This document shows, one piece after another, positions 40,446 to 48,215 of a DNA stretch of 57,063 bases. Each line of letters begins with the position of its first letter. Position 1 is the stretch's first letter. The stretch spans positions 69,395-126,457 of the forward strand of contig CALVTP010000001.1 in assembly GCA_944362765.1 (NCBI GenBank). Direction: 5' to 3'. Made by a program: the position numbers and the translations under genes. The DNA comes from an uncultured Clostridia bacterium. GTDB lineage: Bacteria > Bacillota > Clostridia > Christensenellales > DTU072. Under the pieces are notes generated by a model. That model had not been told where the DNA came from, searched no databases, and was given only the letters and a program-made list of their open reading frames with translations.

Positions 40446-41687
40446 ATGGATAAAAGTCTGCATACCGTTACGCTGGACTACGATAAGTGCAAAGGCTGTA
40501 TAGCCTGTATGAAGCGCTGCCCGACGGAAGCTATCCGCGTGCGTAACGGCAAAGCCAAAGTGTATTACGACCGCTGTATAGGCTGCGGCGAATGCGTCAG
40601 AATGTGCCCCCATCAGGCAAAGCTTCCCGCTTACGACCCGTTGGAGTGCATCTTTAATTATAAATACCGCATTGCGGTGCCTGCGCCGTCGCTGTTCGGG
40701 CAATTCAACAACCTTGACGACGTCGACCTGGTGCTGAACGCGTTGTTGGAGCTGGGGTTCGACGACGTCTTCGAAGTGGCGAGAGGCGCCGAGCTCATCA
40801 GTGAAGAGACCAGAAATCTGATGCGTGAAGGAAAGTTGAAAAAGCCGATAATTTCTTCGGCTTGTCCCGCCGTTCTGGAACTTATCATGATGCGCTACCA
40901 TTCGCTGCTGTCGCACGTAATAGACCTTGTGGCGCCCGCCGACGTCGCCCTCCGCCTCGCCAGGGAAAAAGCCGAAAAAGAGGGCATTCCGCCCGAAGAT
41001 ATCGGCGTATTTTTCATTTCTCCATGCCCGGCGAAGGTGTTTGCGCTGAAAACGGGAATCGGACTGAAACGTCCGCCCGCCGACGGCGTACTGTCGATAG
41101 GGGAACTCTATTTCAAACTTCTCGGAGTCATGAACCGTCTGAAAGGTAAGCCGCTGAAAAAGCTCTCCAAAACGGGGATTTTGGGGGTCAGATGGGCGGC
41201 TTCCGGTGGCGAATCGCTGGGGATATATCAGAACAGATACCTCGCCGCCGACGGCATGGAAAACATCAACAACGTCCTGAAAGCGATGGAGGACGGCAGC
41301 CTTAACTACATCGACTTTGTCGAGCTGGGGGCATGTCCATCGGGCTGCGTCGGAGGCGTTCTGAATGTCGAAAATCCTTTTGTCGCAAGGGTCAGGATCC
41401 GCGCGCTCAGAGACAAACTTCCCCCCGTCGCGAACAGAATGGAGGAGACCGAAAAGCCACGCGAGTTTTATCATTGGGAGTGCCCGCCCGAAGCGCAGGA
41501 CGTCTATAAACTAGATTCCGATTTTAAAGTGGCAATGGAAAAAATGCAGCTGATAGAAAGTATTTATAAAACTCTTCCTCACCTCGATTGCGGCGCCTGC
41601 GGAGCTCCGAGCTGCAGGGCTTTTGCCGAGGACGTCGCGCGCGGAGAGACCACTTACGAGATGTGTACGAGGCGGGAAAACAAATGA
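40446..41687 (+). CDS. Hydrogenase-like iron-sulfur protein with H-cluster-type cysteines (putative sensor)
   Basis: 413 residues. Domains in order: two [4Fe-4S] ferredoxin motifs (residues 15-55: CKGCIACMKRC, CIGCGECVRMC), a domain like the C-terminal part of [FeFe]-hydrogenase (about 75-335) and an Fe-S module at the end (CGACGAPSC, 382-390). The hydrogenase-like part keeps four cysteines in H-cluster-like positions: SSACPAV (C140), ISPCPAK (C194), and GACPSGC (C297, C301), but lacks the GGGQP that follows in true enzymes and has Ala at the proton-relay Cys. It is therefore more likely a redox or H2 sensor, or an electron-transfer partner, than a catalyst. It is co-transcribed with the two DRTGG proteins and the RsbW-like ATPase. 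Confidence 0.82.
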   Translation: MDKSLHTVTLDYDKCKGCIACMKRCPTEAIRVRNGKAKVYYDRCIGCGECVRMCPHQAKLPAYDPLECIFNYKYRIAVPAPSLFGQFNNLDDVDLVLNALLELGFDDVFEVARGAELISEETRNLMREGKLKKPIISSACPAVLELIMMRYHSLLSHVIDLVAPADVALRLAREKAEKEGIPPEDIGVFFISPCPAKVFALKTGIGLKRPPADGVLSIGELYFKLLGVMNRLKGKPLKKLSKTGILGVRWAASGGESLGIYQNRYLAADGMENINNVLKAMEDGSLNYIDFVELGACPSGCVGGVLNVENPFVARVRIRALRDKLPPVANRMEETEKPREFYHWECPPEAQDVYKLDSDFKVAMEKMQLIESIYKTLPHLDCGACGAPSCRAFAEDVARGETTYEMCTRRENK

Positions 41688-41998
41688 CGATAGAACACGT
41701 AATCAAGGCTTTGGATGCCCGAATCATCAATATTGAGGACCCGAACCGCGAAATTATCGGCGGGTATTGCGGAGACTTTTTAAGTAACGTCATCTCGAAA
41801 GCGCCTGCCGATTCGGTGTGGTTTACGGTGATGAACAACCAAAACGTCGCCGCCGTTCAGACGCTTGCGGACATTGCGCTGACGGTACTTTGCGAGGGTA
41901 CGGAGCCCGACGAAATGCTGAGTAAGCGGGCAAAGGAAAGGGGACTGAATATGATAGTCACCGAACTCGGAGTATACGAGGCGGTCAAGAGAGTTTAG
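41684..41998 (+). CDS. DRTGG-domain protein, hydrogenase-associated (second copy)
   Basis: 104 residues, similar in plan to the protein at 39656-40009: MTIEHVIKALDARIINIEDPNREIIGGYCGDFLSNVISKAPADSVWFTVMNNQNVAAVQTLADIALTVLCEG...GLNMIVTELGVYEAVKRV. The pair may bind the same ligand or form a heteromer. The start codon overlaps the stop of the Fe-S protein (ATGA). Confidence 0.8.
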   Translation: MTIEHVIKALDARIINIEDPNREIIGGYCGDFLSNVISKAPADSVWFTVMNNQNVAAVQTLADIALTVLCEGTEPDEMLSKRAKERGLNMIVTELGVYEAVKRV

Positions 41999-42000
41999 CC

Positions 42001-42690
42001 ATGCGCTACCTGTACGATCTCCACATCCACAGCGCGCTTTCGCCCTGCGCCGACAACGACATGACGCCCGTAAACATAGTGGCGTATGCCGCGGCGATGG
42101 GACTCGAGATAATTGCGGTGTCCGATCATAACGCCATCGGGAACGTCGCCGCCGCCATGGAAGTGGGGGAAGCGCTGGGCGTAGTCGTCGTACCGGGAAC
42201 GGAGATCCAGACCAACGAAGACATTCACGTGCTGTGCCTTTTCCCCGATTTGGAAAGCCTTGAAAATTTTTTCGCGGAACTGCCGTTCTCTCCCCTTAAA
42301 AACCGTCCCGACGTCTTCGGCGAGCAGTTGATAATAAATTCCGACGATGAAATAGTCGGCAGGGAGGAGCGCCTGCTTCTGACCGCGGCAGAGATAGGGG
42401 AGCCGGAGCTCAGAAAACTATGCCTCAGGCACGGCGGAGTGGCTGTACCCGCGCACGTCGACAGGGCGGCATTCGGCATGGTGGCGGTGCTCGGAGCGGT
42501 GCCGGAGGAGTATACGGCGGTGGAATTTTCGGGAAAAGGCAGCCCGTCGGGTTTCCCCGGAAAGAGGACGCTTTGTTCTTCGGACGCCCACACCCTCGGC
42601 GACATCGGCTCCGCGCGGAATTTTGTGGAGCTTAAAGAGCTGAGCGCTAAGGCGCTTATCGGGTATCTCAGAAAAGAAGACGACCGATGA
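42001..42690 (+). CDS. PHP-domain metal-dependent phosphoesterase
   Basis: 229 residues. The PHP motifs are intact: DLHIHSALSPC (7-17), SDHNAIGN (about 41-48), PGTEIQT (about 64-70), PAHVDR (about 150) and SSDAHTLGDIG (about 197-207), together giving the trinuclear metal site. Family members hydrolyse phosphoesters, e.g. nucleotides or histidinol phosphate. Its place at the end of the hydrogenase sensor set hints at processing of a signalling nucleotide, but this is inference. It starts two bases after the second DRTGG gene. Confidence 0.85.
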   Translation: MRYLYDLHIHSALSPCADNDMTPVNIVAYAAAMGLEIIAVSDHNAIGNVAAAMEVGEALGVVVVPGTEIQTNEDIHVLCLFPDLESLENFFAELPFSPLKNRPDVFGEQLIINSDDEIVGREERLLLTAAEIGEPELRKLCLRHGGVAVPAHVDRAAFGMVAVLGAVPEEYTAVEFSGKGSPSGFPGKRTLCSSDAHTLGDIGSARNFVELKELSAKALIGYLRKEDDR

Positions 42691-42829
42691 CGCCGTCCCT
42701 TGCCGTTTATCGATGGGACAGGCGGACAAGCGTACGGGAAAGCGGTCTTCCGCGCGCGGAAGCGACGAATTATCTTTTAAAAGCCCTTTCTTTGACAAAT
42801 TAATCACCGAAATTTCATAAAATGGCGGG

Positions 42830-42857
42830 TTGTATTTTCATATTCGGTTGATAATAT
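42830..42857 (+). promoter_or_regulatory. Promoter for a candidate small RNA
   Basis: -35 TTGTAT (42830-42835), 16 bp, -10 TAATAT (42852-42857). It predicts a start at about 42864, the first base of a hairpin. An earlier TTGACA at 42792 with CATAAA may be an additional weak promoter. Confidence 0.4.
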
Positions 42858-42863
42858 ATAATC

Positions 42864-42997
42864 GTCGTAAGGATACGACAAAATCAGACGCTTTGCCCTT
42901 TTTCGACGCTTGCAGGGCTTTTAATAAAGGCGTAAAATTTTTAAATATTCTCAATCCCTCCTCCACAACTCAGAGCCGGCAAGCGGGCTCTTTTTTT
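42864..42997 (+). ncRNA. Candidate small RNA (~134 nt) with CU-rich seed and terminator
   Basis: The gap between the PHP gene and hydC (42691-43186) holds a compact RNA-like unit: 5' hairpin GTCGTA-AGGA-TACGAC (42864-42879), a second stem GCCCT/AGGGC (42895-42899 / 42914-42918), an exposed CCCTCCTCC (42956-42964) that could pair with Shine-Dalgarno sites, and a strong terminator (42972-42997). There is no credible reading frame. CU-rich motifs of this kind mark many Firmicute regulatory RNAs. The call is by structure only. Confidence 0.4.
42972..42997 (+). terminator. Rho-independent terminator
   Basis: AGAGCC / GGCTCT (42972-42977 / 42986-42991) followed by a run of seven Ts to 42997. It ends the candidate small RNA and shields the hydC promoter from upstream reading. 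Confidence 0.8.
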
Positions 42998-43123
42998 GTG
43001 CCGATTTCAAAAGGCGTGTCGCGCCGGACGATTCCGGATATGCCGTCCTCGTATACGCGAAGCAGATAAGGAAAATATTTACCGAAAATTATAAGTAAGT
43101 TCTTTTCTTTTTTAACGCGCGTG

Positions 43124-43132
43124 TGTTATAAT
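43124..43132 (+). promoter_or_regulatory. Extended -10 promoter of the hydrogenase operon
   Basis: TG-T-TATAAT (TATAAT at 43127-43132) with a weak -35 (TTCTTT, 43104-43109). The expected start lies next to the CGCGC palindrome at 43140-43151. Confidence 0.6.
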
Positions 43133-43139
43133 TTATTAG

Positions 43140-43151
43140 CGCGCATGCGCG
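43140..43151. promoter_or_regulatory. Palindrome at the hydrogenase promoter start site (possible operator)
   Basis: CGCGCATGCGCG, a perfect 12 bp palindrome just after the -10 box. A half-related ACGCGCGTG lies at 43115-43123, inside the -35/-10 spacer. The spacing on both sides of the -10 box suits a repressor. It does not match the Rex consensus. Confidence 0.45.
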
Positions 43152-43186
43152 TGACAGTAAATACGACAAATTCTTTGGAGGAATCA

Positions 43187-43684
43187 ATGGCAAAGATCAA
43201 ACTTACAAAGTTACCTTTCACGGATACCCCGGAGCAGGCGAAGGCGCTGGACGATAAGCTGGAAGAACTTAAATCGGTACCGGGCGGGTTGATGCCGGCG
43301 CTGCAGTACGCGCAGGAGATCTACGGTTACCTGCCCATCGAGGTGCAGAAGCGTATCGCGGAGAAGCTGAACGTTTCGTTGGAAGAGGTTTTCGGCGTGG
43401 CGACCTTCTACGCACAGTTCACTCTTCAACCTCGCGGCGTTTATCAGGTGGCGGTCTGTCTCGGCACTGCCTGCTACGTCAAGGGAGCCGGCGATATCAT
43501 CAACGCCTTAAAGACAAAGCTCAACTGCGAATCGGGCGAGTGCACCGAGGACGGCAGGTTTTCGTTGGTGGAGACGCGCTGCATCGGCTGCTGCGGTCTC
43601 GCGCCGGTCATGACGATTAATTCCAACGTCTACGGCAAGGTGACCACCGATCAGCTTGACGGCATTCTGAGGGAGTACATGTAA
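43187..43684 (+). CDS. hydC: NuoE-like 2Fe-2S subunit of the trimeric [FeFe] hydrogenase (HydC)
   Basis: 165 residues. A helical N-terminus (GGLMPALQYAQEIYGYLPIEVQKRIAEKLNVSLEEVFGVATFYAQF) and a thioredoxin-like domain with the 2Fe-2S ligands C91, C96, C132 and C136 (CLGTAC, CIGCC) match NuoE/HydC. In the trimeric enzyme it relays electrons between the flavin subunit and the hydrogenase. The start follows TTTGGAGGAATC; the upstream in-frame ATG at 43121 lies before the -10 box. It is the first gene of the hydrogenase transcript. Confidence 0.92.
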   Translation: MAKIKLTKLPFTDTPEQAKALDDKLEELKSVPGGLMPALQYAQEIYGYLPIEVQKRIAEKLNVSLEEVFGVATFYAQFTLQPRGVYQVAVCLGTACYVKGAGDIINALKTKLNCESGECTEDGRFSLVETRCIGCCGLAPVMTINSNVYGKVTTDQLDGILREYM

Positions 43685-43687
43685 AAA

Positions 43688-44230
43688 ATGCGGGAGCTGG
43701 CTTTGAACATCCTGGATATTGCCGAAAACTCGGTGAAAGCCAAGGCTTCTTTGATAGTCATTACGATAGAAGCCAAAGGCAATCTTTTGACTATCACGAT
43801 TTCCGACAACGGCAAGGGTATGGACAAAGCCTTCCTCGAACGGGTGACCGATCCGTTCACGACGACGCGCACGACAAGAAAAGTGGGTATGGGAATACCT
43901 CTTTTCAAGGAGGCGGCAGAGACTACCGGCGGCAGTTTTTCGATAGATTCCGAACCGGGAGCCGGCACCGTCGTCAAGGCAAGTTTCGTCATCGATTCGA
44001 TAGACCGCGCCCCCTTAGGAGACGTCGCCGAAAGCGCCGTGACGCTTTTAAGGGAGGATATCGACTTTGTGTGGGTGTACACCGTCGAGGACAAGTCCTT
44101 TACGTTCGACACCCGCGAAATAAAAGCGGAATTGGGCGGTATACCGATAGACTCGCCCGAAATCATTTCATTTTTAAAAGACATGCTGAAAGAGAACATC
44201 GAAAGCATCAACGGAGGTATAATTTTATGA
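43688..44230 (+). CDS. GHKL ATPase (histidine-kinase-like ATP-binding protein) of the hydrogenase operon
   Basis: 180 residues. N-box ALNILDIAENSVKA, G1 box ISDNGKGMD, F box DPFTTTRTTRKVGMGIPLFKEAAE. It lacks a dimerisation/phospho-acceptor helix and any sensor domain, so it is a stand-alone ATPase. Such genes recur between hydC and hydB in other bacteria; the partner and role are not established. It starts three bases after hydC and overlaps the next gene by four bases (ATGA). Confidence 0.85.
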   Translation: MRELALNILDIAENSVKAKASLIVITIEAKGNLLTITISDNGKGMDKAFLERVTDPFTTTRTTRKVGMGIPLFKEAAETTGGSFSIDSEPGAGTVVKASFVIDSIDRAPLGDVAESAVTLLREDIDFVWVYTVEDKSFTFDTREIKAELGGIPIDSPEIISFLKDMLKENIESINGGIIL

Positions 44231-44598
44231 AATCAATAGCCGACATCAAGGCGATAAGGGATAAGATGCAAGCCCGAATCGTCAATCGCGACAACTCCGA
44301 CGCCGAGCAGGAGACCCGTATAGTAGTCGGAATGGCTACCTGCGGCATAGCGGCGGGCGCGCGTCCCGTCTTCAACGAATTCGTCGACCTCGTGGCGGAG
44401 AAGGGATTGCACAATGTCAAAGTCACCAGGACGGGTTGCCTGGGCATGTGCAAGCTGGAGCCCATCGTCGAAGTCTTCGTTCCCGGCGAGGAAAAGGTGA
44501 CTTATGTCAAAGTCGACCCCGAAAAGGCAAAAGAAATATTTACACGTCACATCATCGGCGGACAGGTGGTCGGCGACTACCTCATCGGCGAGCAATAG
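44227..44598 (+). CDS. Thioredoxin-like 2Fe-2S ferredoxin
   Basis: 123 residues. A (2Fe-2S) thioredoxin-fold ferredoxin resembling the N-terminal part of HydB: VGMATCGIAAGARPVFNEF, TGCLGMCKLEPIVEVFVPG, VKVDPEKAKEIFTRHIIGGQVVGDYLIG. Cysteines are at about 39, 71 and 75; the usual fourth ligand of the first pair (C-x4-C) appears as C-G-I-A-A-G, so one expected cysteine is absent. It probably passes electrons to or from HydB. It is translationally coupled upstream. Confidence 0.82.
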   Translation: MKSIADIKAIRDKMQARIVNRDNSDAEQETRIVVGMATCGIAAGARPVFNEFVDLVAEKGLHNVKVTRTGCLGMCKLEPIVEVFVPGEEKVTYVKVDPEKAKEIFTRHIIGGQVVGDYLIGEQ

Positions 44599-44608
44599 GA
44601 GGAAGCGT

Positions 44609-46402
44609 ATGTTCAGAAGTACCGTACTAGTTTGCGGCGGCACAGGCTGCCACTCCAATCACTCCGGCGAGATATTCGATGCTTTCCAGAAGCAGCTTGC
44701 CGAGCAGAAGCTTTCCGACGAGGTTATGCTTGTCAAGACGGGCTGCTTCGGACTTTGCGCCGTCGGTCCCGTCGTCATTATCTATCCCGAAGGCTCCTTC
44801 TATTCCCACGTTACGGTCGACGACGTTCCGGAACTTATTTCGGAGCACCTTATAAAAGGAAGACTGGTCAGAAGGCTCCTTTATAAAGATCACAAGACCG
44901 AGGAGATCACCAAGGCGCTCTCCGAGACCAACTTCTACAAAAAGCAGACGAGGGTAGCGCTCAGAAATTGCGGTGTCATCAACCCTGAGAACATCGACGA
45001 ATACATAGCTTACGACGGCTATCAGGCTCTCATCAAGGTGCTTACCGAAATGCAGCCGCAGGAAGTCATCGACGTCATCAAGGCGAGCGGACTGCGCGGC
45101 AGGGGCGGTGCAGGCTTCCCGACGGGGCTGAAATGGCAGTTCTGCCGCAACGCCAAAGCCGACGAGACCGGCATCAAGTACGTCTGCTGTAACGCCGACG
45201 AGGGCGACCCCGGCGCGTTCATGGACAGAAGTATTCTGGAAGGCGATCCTCACTCCGTCATCGAGGCGATGGCGATAGCCGCTTACGCGATAGGCGCCTG
45301 CCAAGGTTATATCTATATCCGCGCCGAGTACCCGATAGCCGTTCAGCGCATCAGAATCGCCATTCAGCAAGCCAAGGAATACGGACTGCTCGGGAAGAAC
45401 ATACTCGATACGGGCTTTGACTTCGATCTCGACGTGAGACTGGGCTCCGGCGCCTTCGTCTGCGGCGAAGAGACTGCGCTGATGACCTCTATCGAAGGAA
45501 AGCGCGGCGAACCGCGTCCCCGTCCTCCCTTCCCCGCGAACAAGGGCTTGTTCGGCAAACCGACTATTCTGAATAACGTCGAGACCTACGCAAACGTCGC
45601 CCAGATCATTCTGAAAGGCGCCGATTGGTTTGCTTCGATGGGCTCCGAAAAGAGCAAAGGCACCAAAGTATTCGCGCTTGGCGGAAAAATCGTCAACACC
45701 GGCTTGGTGGAGATCCCGATGGGTACGACTTTGAGAACCGTCATCGAGGACATCGGCGGCGGTATCCCGAACGGCAAGAAGTTCAAAGCGGCGCAGACCG
45801 GAGGACCTTCCGGCGGCTGCATCCCCGCTTCGCTTATCGACGTGCCGATCGACTACGAAAATCTGGCGGCGATAGGTTCCATCATGGGTTCGGGCGGACT
45901 CATCGTCATGGACGAAGACAACTGCATGGTCGACATCGCCAAGTTCTTCCTCGAATTCACCAAAGACGAAAGCTGCGGCAAGTGCACTCCCTGCCGTATC
46001 GGTACGACGAGGCTTTTGGAGTACCTCAACAAGATAACCTCCGGAAACGGTACCATGGAAGACTTGGAAGAGATGGAAAAGCTGTGCTATTACATCAAAG
46101 ACAACGCGCTTTGCGGTTTGGGACAGACGGCTCCGAACCCCGTTTTAAGCACATTGAGATACTTCCGCGACGAATACATCGCGCACATCAAAGAGAAGCG
46201 TTGCCCGGCGGGCGTATGTAAGGCGCTGCTTTCGTACGAGATAACCGACGCATGCAAGGGCTGCACGCTTTGCGCGAGGAACTGCCCGGTAGGAGCCATC
46301 ACCGGCGCGGTCAAGGAAAAGCACGTCATCGACAAGTCGAAGTGCATCAAGTGCGGCGTTTGTATGGAAAAATGTAAGTTCGGCGCCGTAGTCAGGAAGT
46401 AG
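44609..46402 (+). CDS. hydB: NADH-binding flavin subunit of the trimeric [FeFe] hydrogenase (HydB, NuoF-like)
   Basis: 597 residues. Order: a thioredoxin-like 2Fe-2S domain (C9, C14, C46, C50), the FMN loop GLRGRGGAGFPTGLKW (161-176), the NADH motif CNADEGDPGAFMDR and GSGAFVCGEETALMTSIEG, the NuoF [4Fe-4S] site ESCGKCTPCRIGT with a distal Cys, and two more [4Fe-4S] clusters at the end (CKGCTLCARNC, CIKCGVCMEKC). It oxidises NADH or reduces NAD and exchanges electrons with ferredoxin; with HydA and HydC it makes the electron-bifurcating class of enzyme. The start at 44609 has AGGAGGAAGC; the frame is open upstream but overlaps the previous gene. Confidence 0.94.
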   Translation: MFRSTVLVCGGTGCHSNHSGEIFDAFQKQLAEQKLSDEVMLVKTGCFGLCAVGPVVIIYPEGSFYSHVTVDDVPELISEHLIKGRLVRRLLYKDHKTEEITKALSETNFYKKQTRVALRNCGVINPENIDEYIAYDGYQALIKVLTEMQPQEVIDVIKASGLRGRGGAGFPTGLKWQFCRNAKADETGIKYVCCNADEGDPGAFMDRSILEGDPHSVIEAMAIAAYAIGACQGYIYIRAEYPIAVQRIRIAIQQAKEYGLLGKNILDTGFDFDLDVRLGSGAFVCGEETALMTSIEGKRGEPRPRPPFPANKGLFGKPTILNNVETYANVAQIILKGADWFASMGSEKSKGTKVFALGGKIVNTGLVEIPMGTTLRTVIEDIGGGIPNGKKFKAAQTGGPSGGCIPASLIDVPIDYENLAAIGSIMGSGGLIVMDEDNCMVDIAKFFLEFTKDESCGKCTPCRIGTTRLLEYLNKITSGNGTMEDLEEMEKLCYYIKDNALCGLGQTAPNPVLSTLRYFRDEYIAHIKEKRCPAGVCKALLSYEITDACKGCTLCARNCPVGAITGAVKEKHVIDKSKCIKCGVCMEKCKFGAVVRK

Positions 46403-46414
46403 GAGGACGAAAAT

Positions 46415-48163
46415 ATGGAAGAAGTAAAAATGATAAACCTTAAAATTAACGGACAGGCGGTCAGCGTGCCCGAAGGCACCACCATATTGGACGCCGCCAA
46501 AAAGATAGGCATAAAAATCCCCACCCTCTGCTACCTCAGGGACATCAACGCGATAGGCGCCTGCCGCGTCTGCGTGGTGGAGGTCAAGGGTGCAAGGAGC
46601 CTTGTCGCTTCCTGCGTCTACCCCGTTTCGGAAGGCATGGAAGTCATCACCAACTCCAAAAGAGTTCTGGATTCCAGAAAGACTACGGTCGAACTCATTC
46701 TTTCCGACCACAAGAAGGAGTGTCTGAGCTGCATAAGGAGCGGTAATTGCGAATTGCAGACGCTTTCCGAGGAGCTCGGCTGCAACGTCAACAACTACCG
46801 CGGTTCGACGAACTCGTACCCGGTCGACGACTCCACTCCCTACCTTGTCAGGGACAACGAAAAGTGTGTGCTCTGCCGCAGATGCGTAGCGGCGTGCAAA
46901 AATTACCAAGGGATAGCCGTCATCGGTCCCAACGCGAGAGGCTTCGATACCCATATCGGCTGCGCCTTCGAAAAGCCGCTTGCCGACGTGCCGTGCGTGG
47001 GCTGCGGACAGTGCATAGCCGTCTGTCCCGTTGGCGCTTTGCATGAGCGCGAAGAAATCGACGACTGCCTTCAGGCTATCCGCGATCCCGAAAAGAGAGT
47101 CATCGTCGGCACCGCGCCTTCCGTCAGAGTGGGACTCGGCGAAGAGTTCGGTTGCCCCATCGGTACCAATGTCGAAGGCAAGATGGTCACGGCTTTGAGG
47201 TATCTCGGATTCGACGACATTTTCGACGTCGACTTTGCCGCCGACCTCACCATCATGGAAGAGGGCACCGAGTTCATTTCGAGGCTGAATAACGGCGGTA
47301 AGCTTCCGATGATGACGAGCTGCTCCCCCGCGTGGATAAAGTTCGTCGAGCATAATTATCCCGAACTCATCGACAATCTTTCCACCTGCAAGTCGCCGCA
47401 GCAAATGTTCGGCGCCGTCTGTAAGACTTACTACGCCGACAAATTGGGTATCGATCCCAAGAATATCGTTGTCGTCTCGGTCATGCCCTGCACCGCGAAG
47501 AAGTTCGAAAAGGGAAGACCCGACCAATCGGCGGCGGGAGTTCCCGATATCGACATTACTCTGACGACGAGAGAGCTTGCGCGGCTTATCAAGCGCGAAG
47601 GCATCATCTTCAACGAACTTCCCGAATCCGAATTCGACGCTCCTCTCGGTATCTCCACCGGCGCGGGCTTGATTTTCGGCGCTACGGGCGGCGTTATGGA
47701 AGCGGCGCTCAGAACGGTAGCCGACGTCCTCGAAGGGAAAGACCTTAAAAAGGTGGACTACACCGCGGTTCGCGGTACCGAAGGCATAAAGGAAGCCGAA
47801 CTCAAAATCGCCGGCAAGAAGATAAAAGTCGCCGTGGCTTCGGGACTTGCCAACGCCAAAGTGCTGATGGATAAAGTGAAAAACGGCGAAGCCGATTACC
47901 ACTTCATCGAGATAATGAGCTGTCCCGGCGGCTGCGTCAACGGCGGCGGTCAGCCGATAAAGTCGGGCTTCGTGAGGAACAATTACGACGTCCGCGCCAT
48001 CCGCGCGCAGTCGATATACGACGCCGACAAAGAGATGAAGTACAGAAAGTCGCACGACAATCCCGCGATAAAGGAGCTGTACGCCGAATACCTCGGTGAA
48101 CCGAACGGACATAAGGCGCACAAGATCCTGCATACCTCTTACGTCAAGAGGAACAACTATTAA
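46415..48163 (+). CDS. hydA: [FeFe]-hydrogenase catalytic subunit (HydA)
   Basis: 582 residues. Order: N-terminal 2Fe-2S (C39, C50, C53, C67), the H99-C103-C106-C112 cluster site, two [4Fe-4S] clusters (C151-C161 and C194-C204), and the H-cluster domain from about 225. Its motifs are TSCSPAW (301-307), MPCTAKKFE (357-365) and EIMSCPGGCVNGGGQP (499-514), and the C-terminal RKSHDNPAIKELYAEYLGEP is classic. The first motif has Ser where the textbook sequence TSCCPxW has a second Cys. It lacks the extra C-terminal 2Fe-2S domain of some trimeric enzymes. It reduces protons or oxidises H2. Maturation genes hydEFG are not in the window. Confidence 0.94.
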   Translation: MEEVKMINLKINGQAVSVPEGTTILDAAKKIGIKIPTLCYLRDINAIGACRVCVVEVKGARSLVASCVYPVSEGMEVITNSKRVLDSRKTTVELILSDHKKECLSCIRSGNCELQTLSEELGCNVNNYRGSTNSYPVDDSTPYLVRDNEKCVLCRRCVAACKNYQGIAVIGPNARGFDTHIGCAFEKPLADVPCVGCGQCIAVCPVGALHEREEIDDCLQAIRDPEKRVIVGTAPSVRVGLGEEFGCPIGTNVEGKMVTALRYLGFDDIFDVDFAADLTIMEEGTEFISRLNNGGKLPMMTSCSPAWIKFVEHNYPELIDNLSTCKSPQQMFGAVCKTYYADKLGIDPKNIVVVSVMPCTAKKFEKGRPDQSAAGVPDIDITLTTRELARLIKREGIIFNELPESEFDAPLGISTGAGLIFGATGGVMEAALRTVADVLEGKDLKKVDYTAVRGTEGIKEAELKIAGKKIKVAVASGLANAKVLMDKVKNGEADYHFIEIMSCPGGCVNGGGQPIKSGFVRNNYDVRAIRAQSIYDADKEMKYRKSHDNPAIKELYAEYLGEPNGHKAHKILHTSYVKRNNY

Positions 48164-48179
48164 TTTCGCACGACTCCGC

Positions 48180-48198
48180 CCCGCGGGTTTCCCGCGGG
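48180..48198. repeat. GC-rich hairpin between hydA and the next gene
   Basis: CCCGCGGG (48180-48187), TTT, CCCGCGGG (48191-48198). There is no T-run. It may stabilise the 3' end of the hyd transcript or limit reading into the next gene. Confidence 0.6.
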
Positions 48199-48215
48199 AG
48201 CGGGGTAAGGAGCTT

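Noticed and set aside
48180-48198. GC hairpin after hydA as a terminator
   Set aside because: No T-run follows, and the ribosome site of the next gene starts within about 10 bases.
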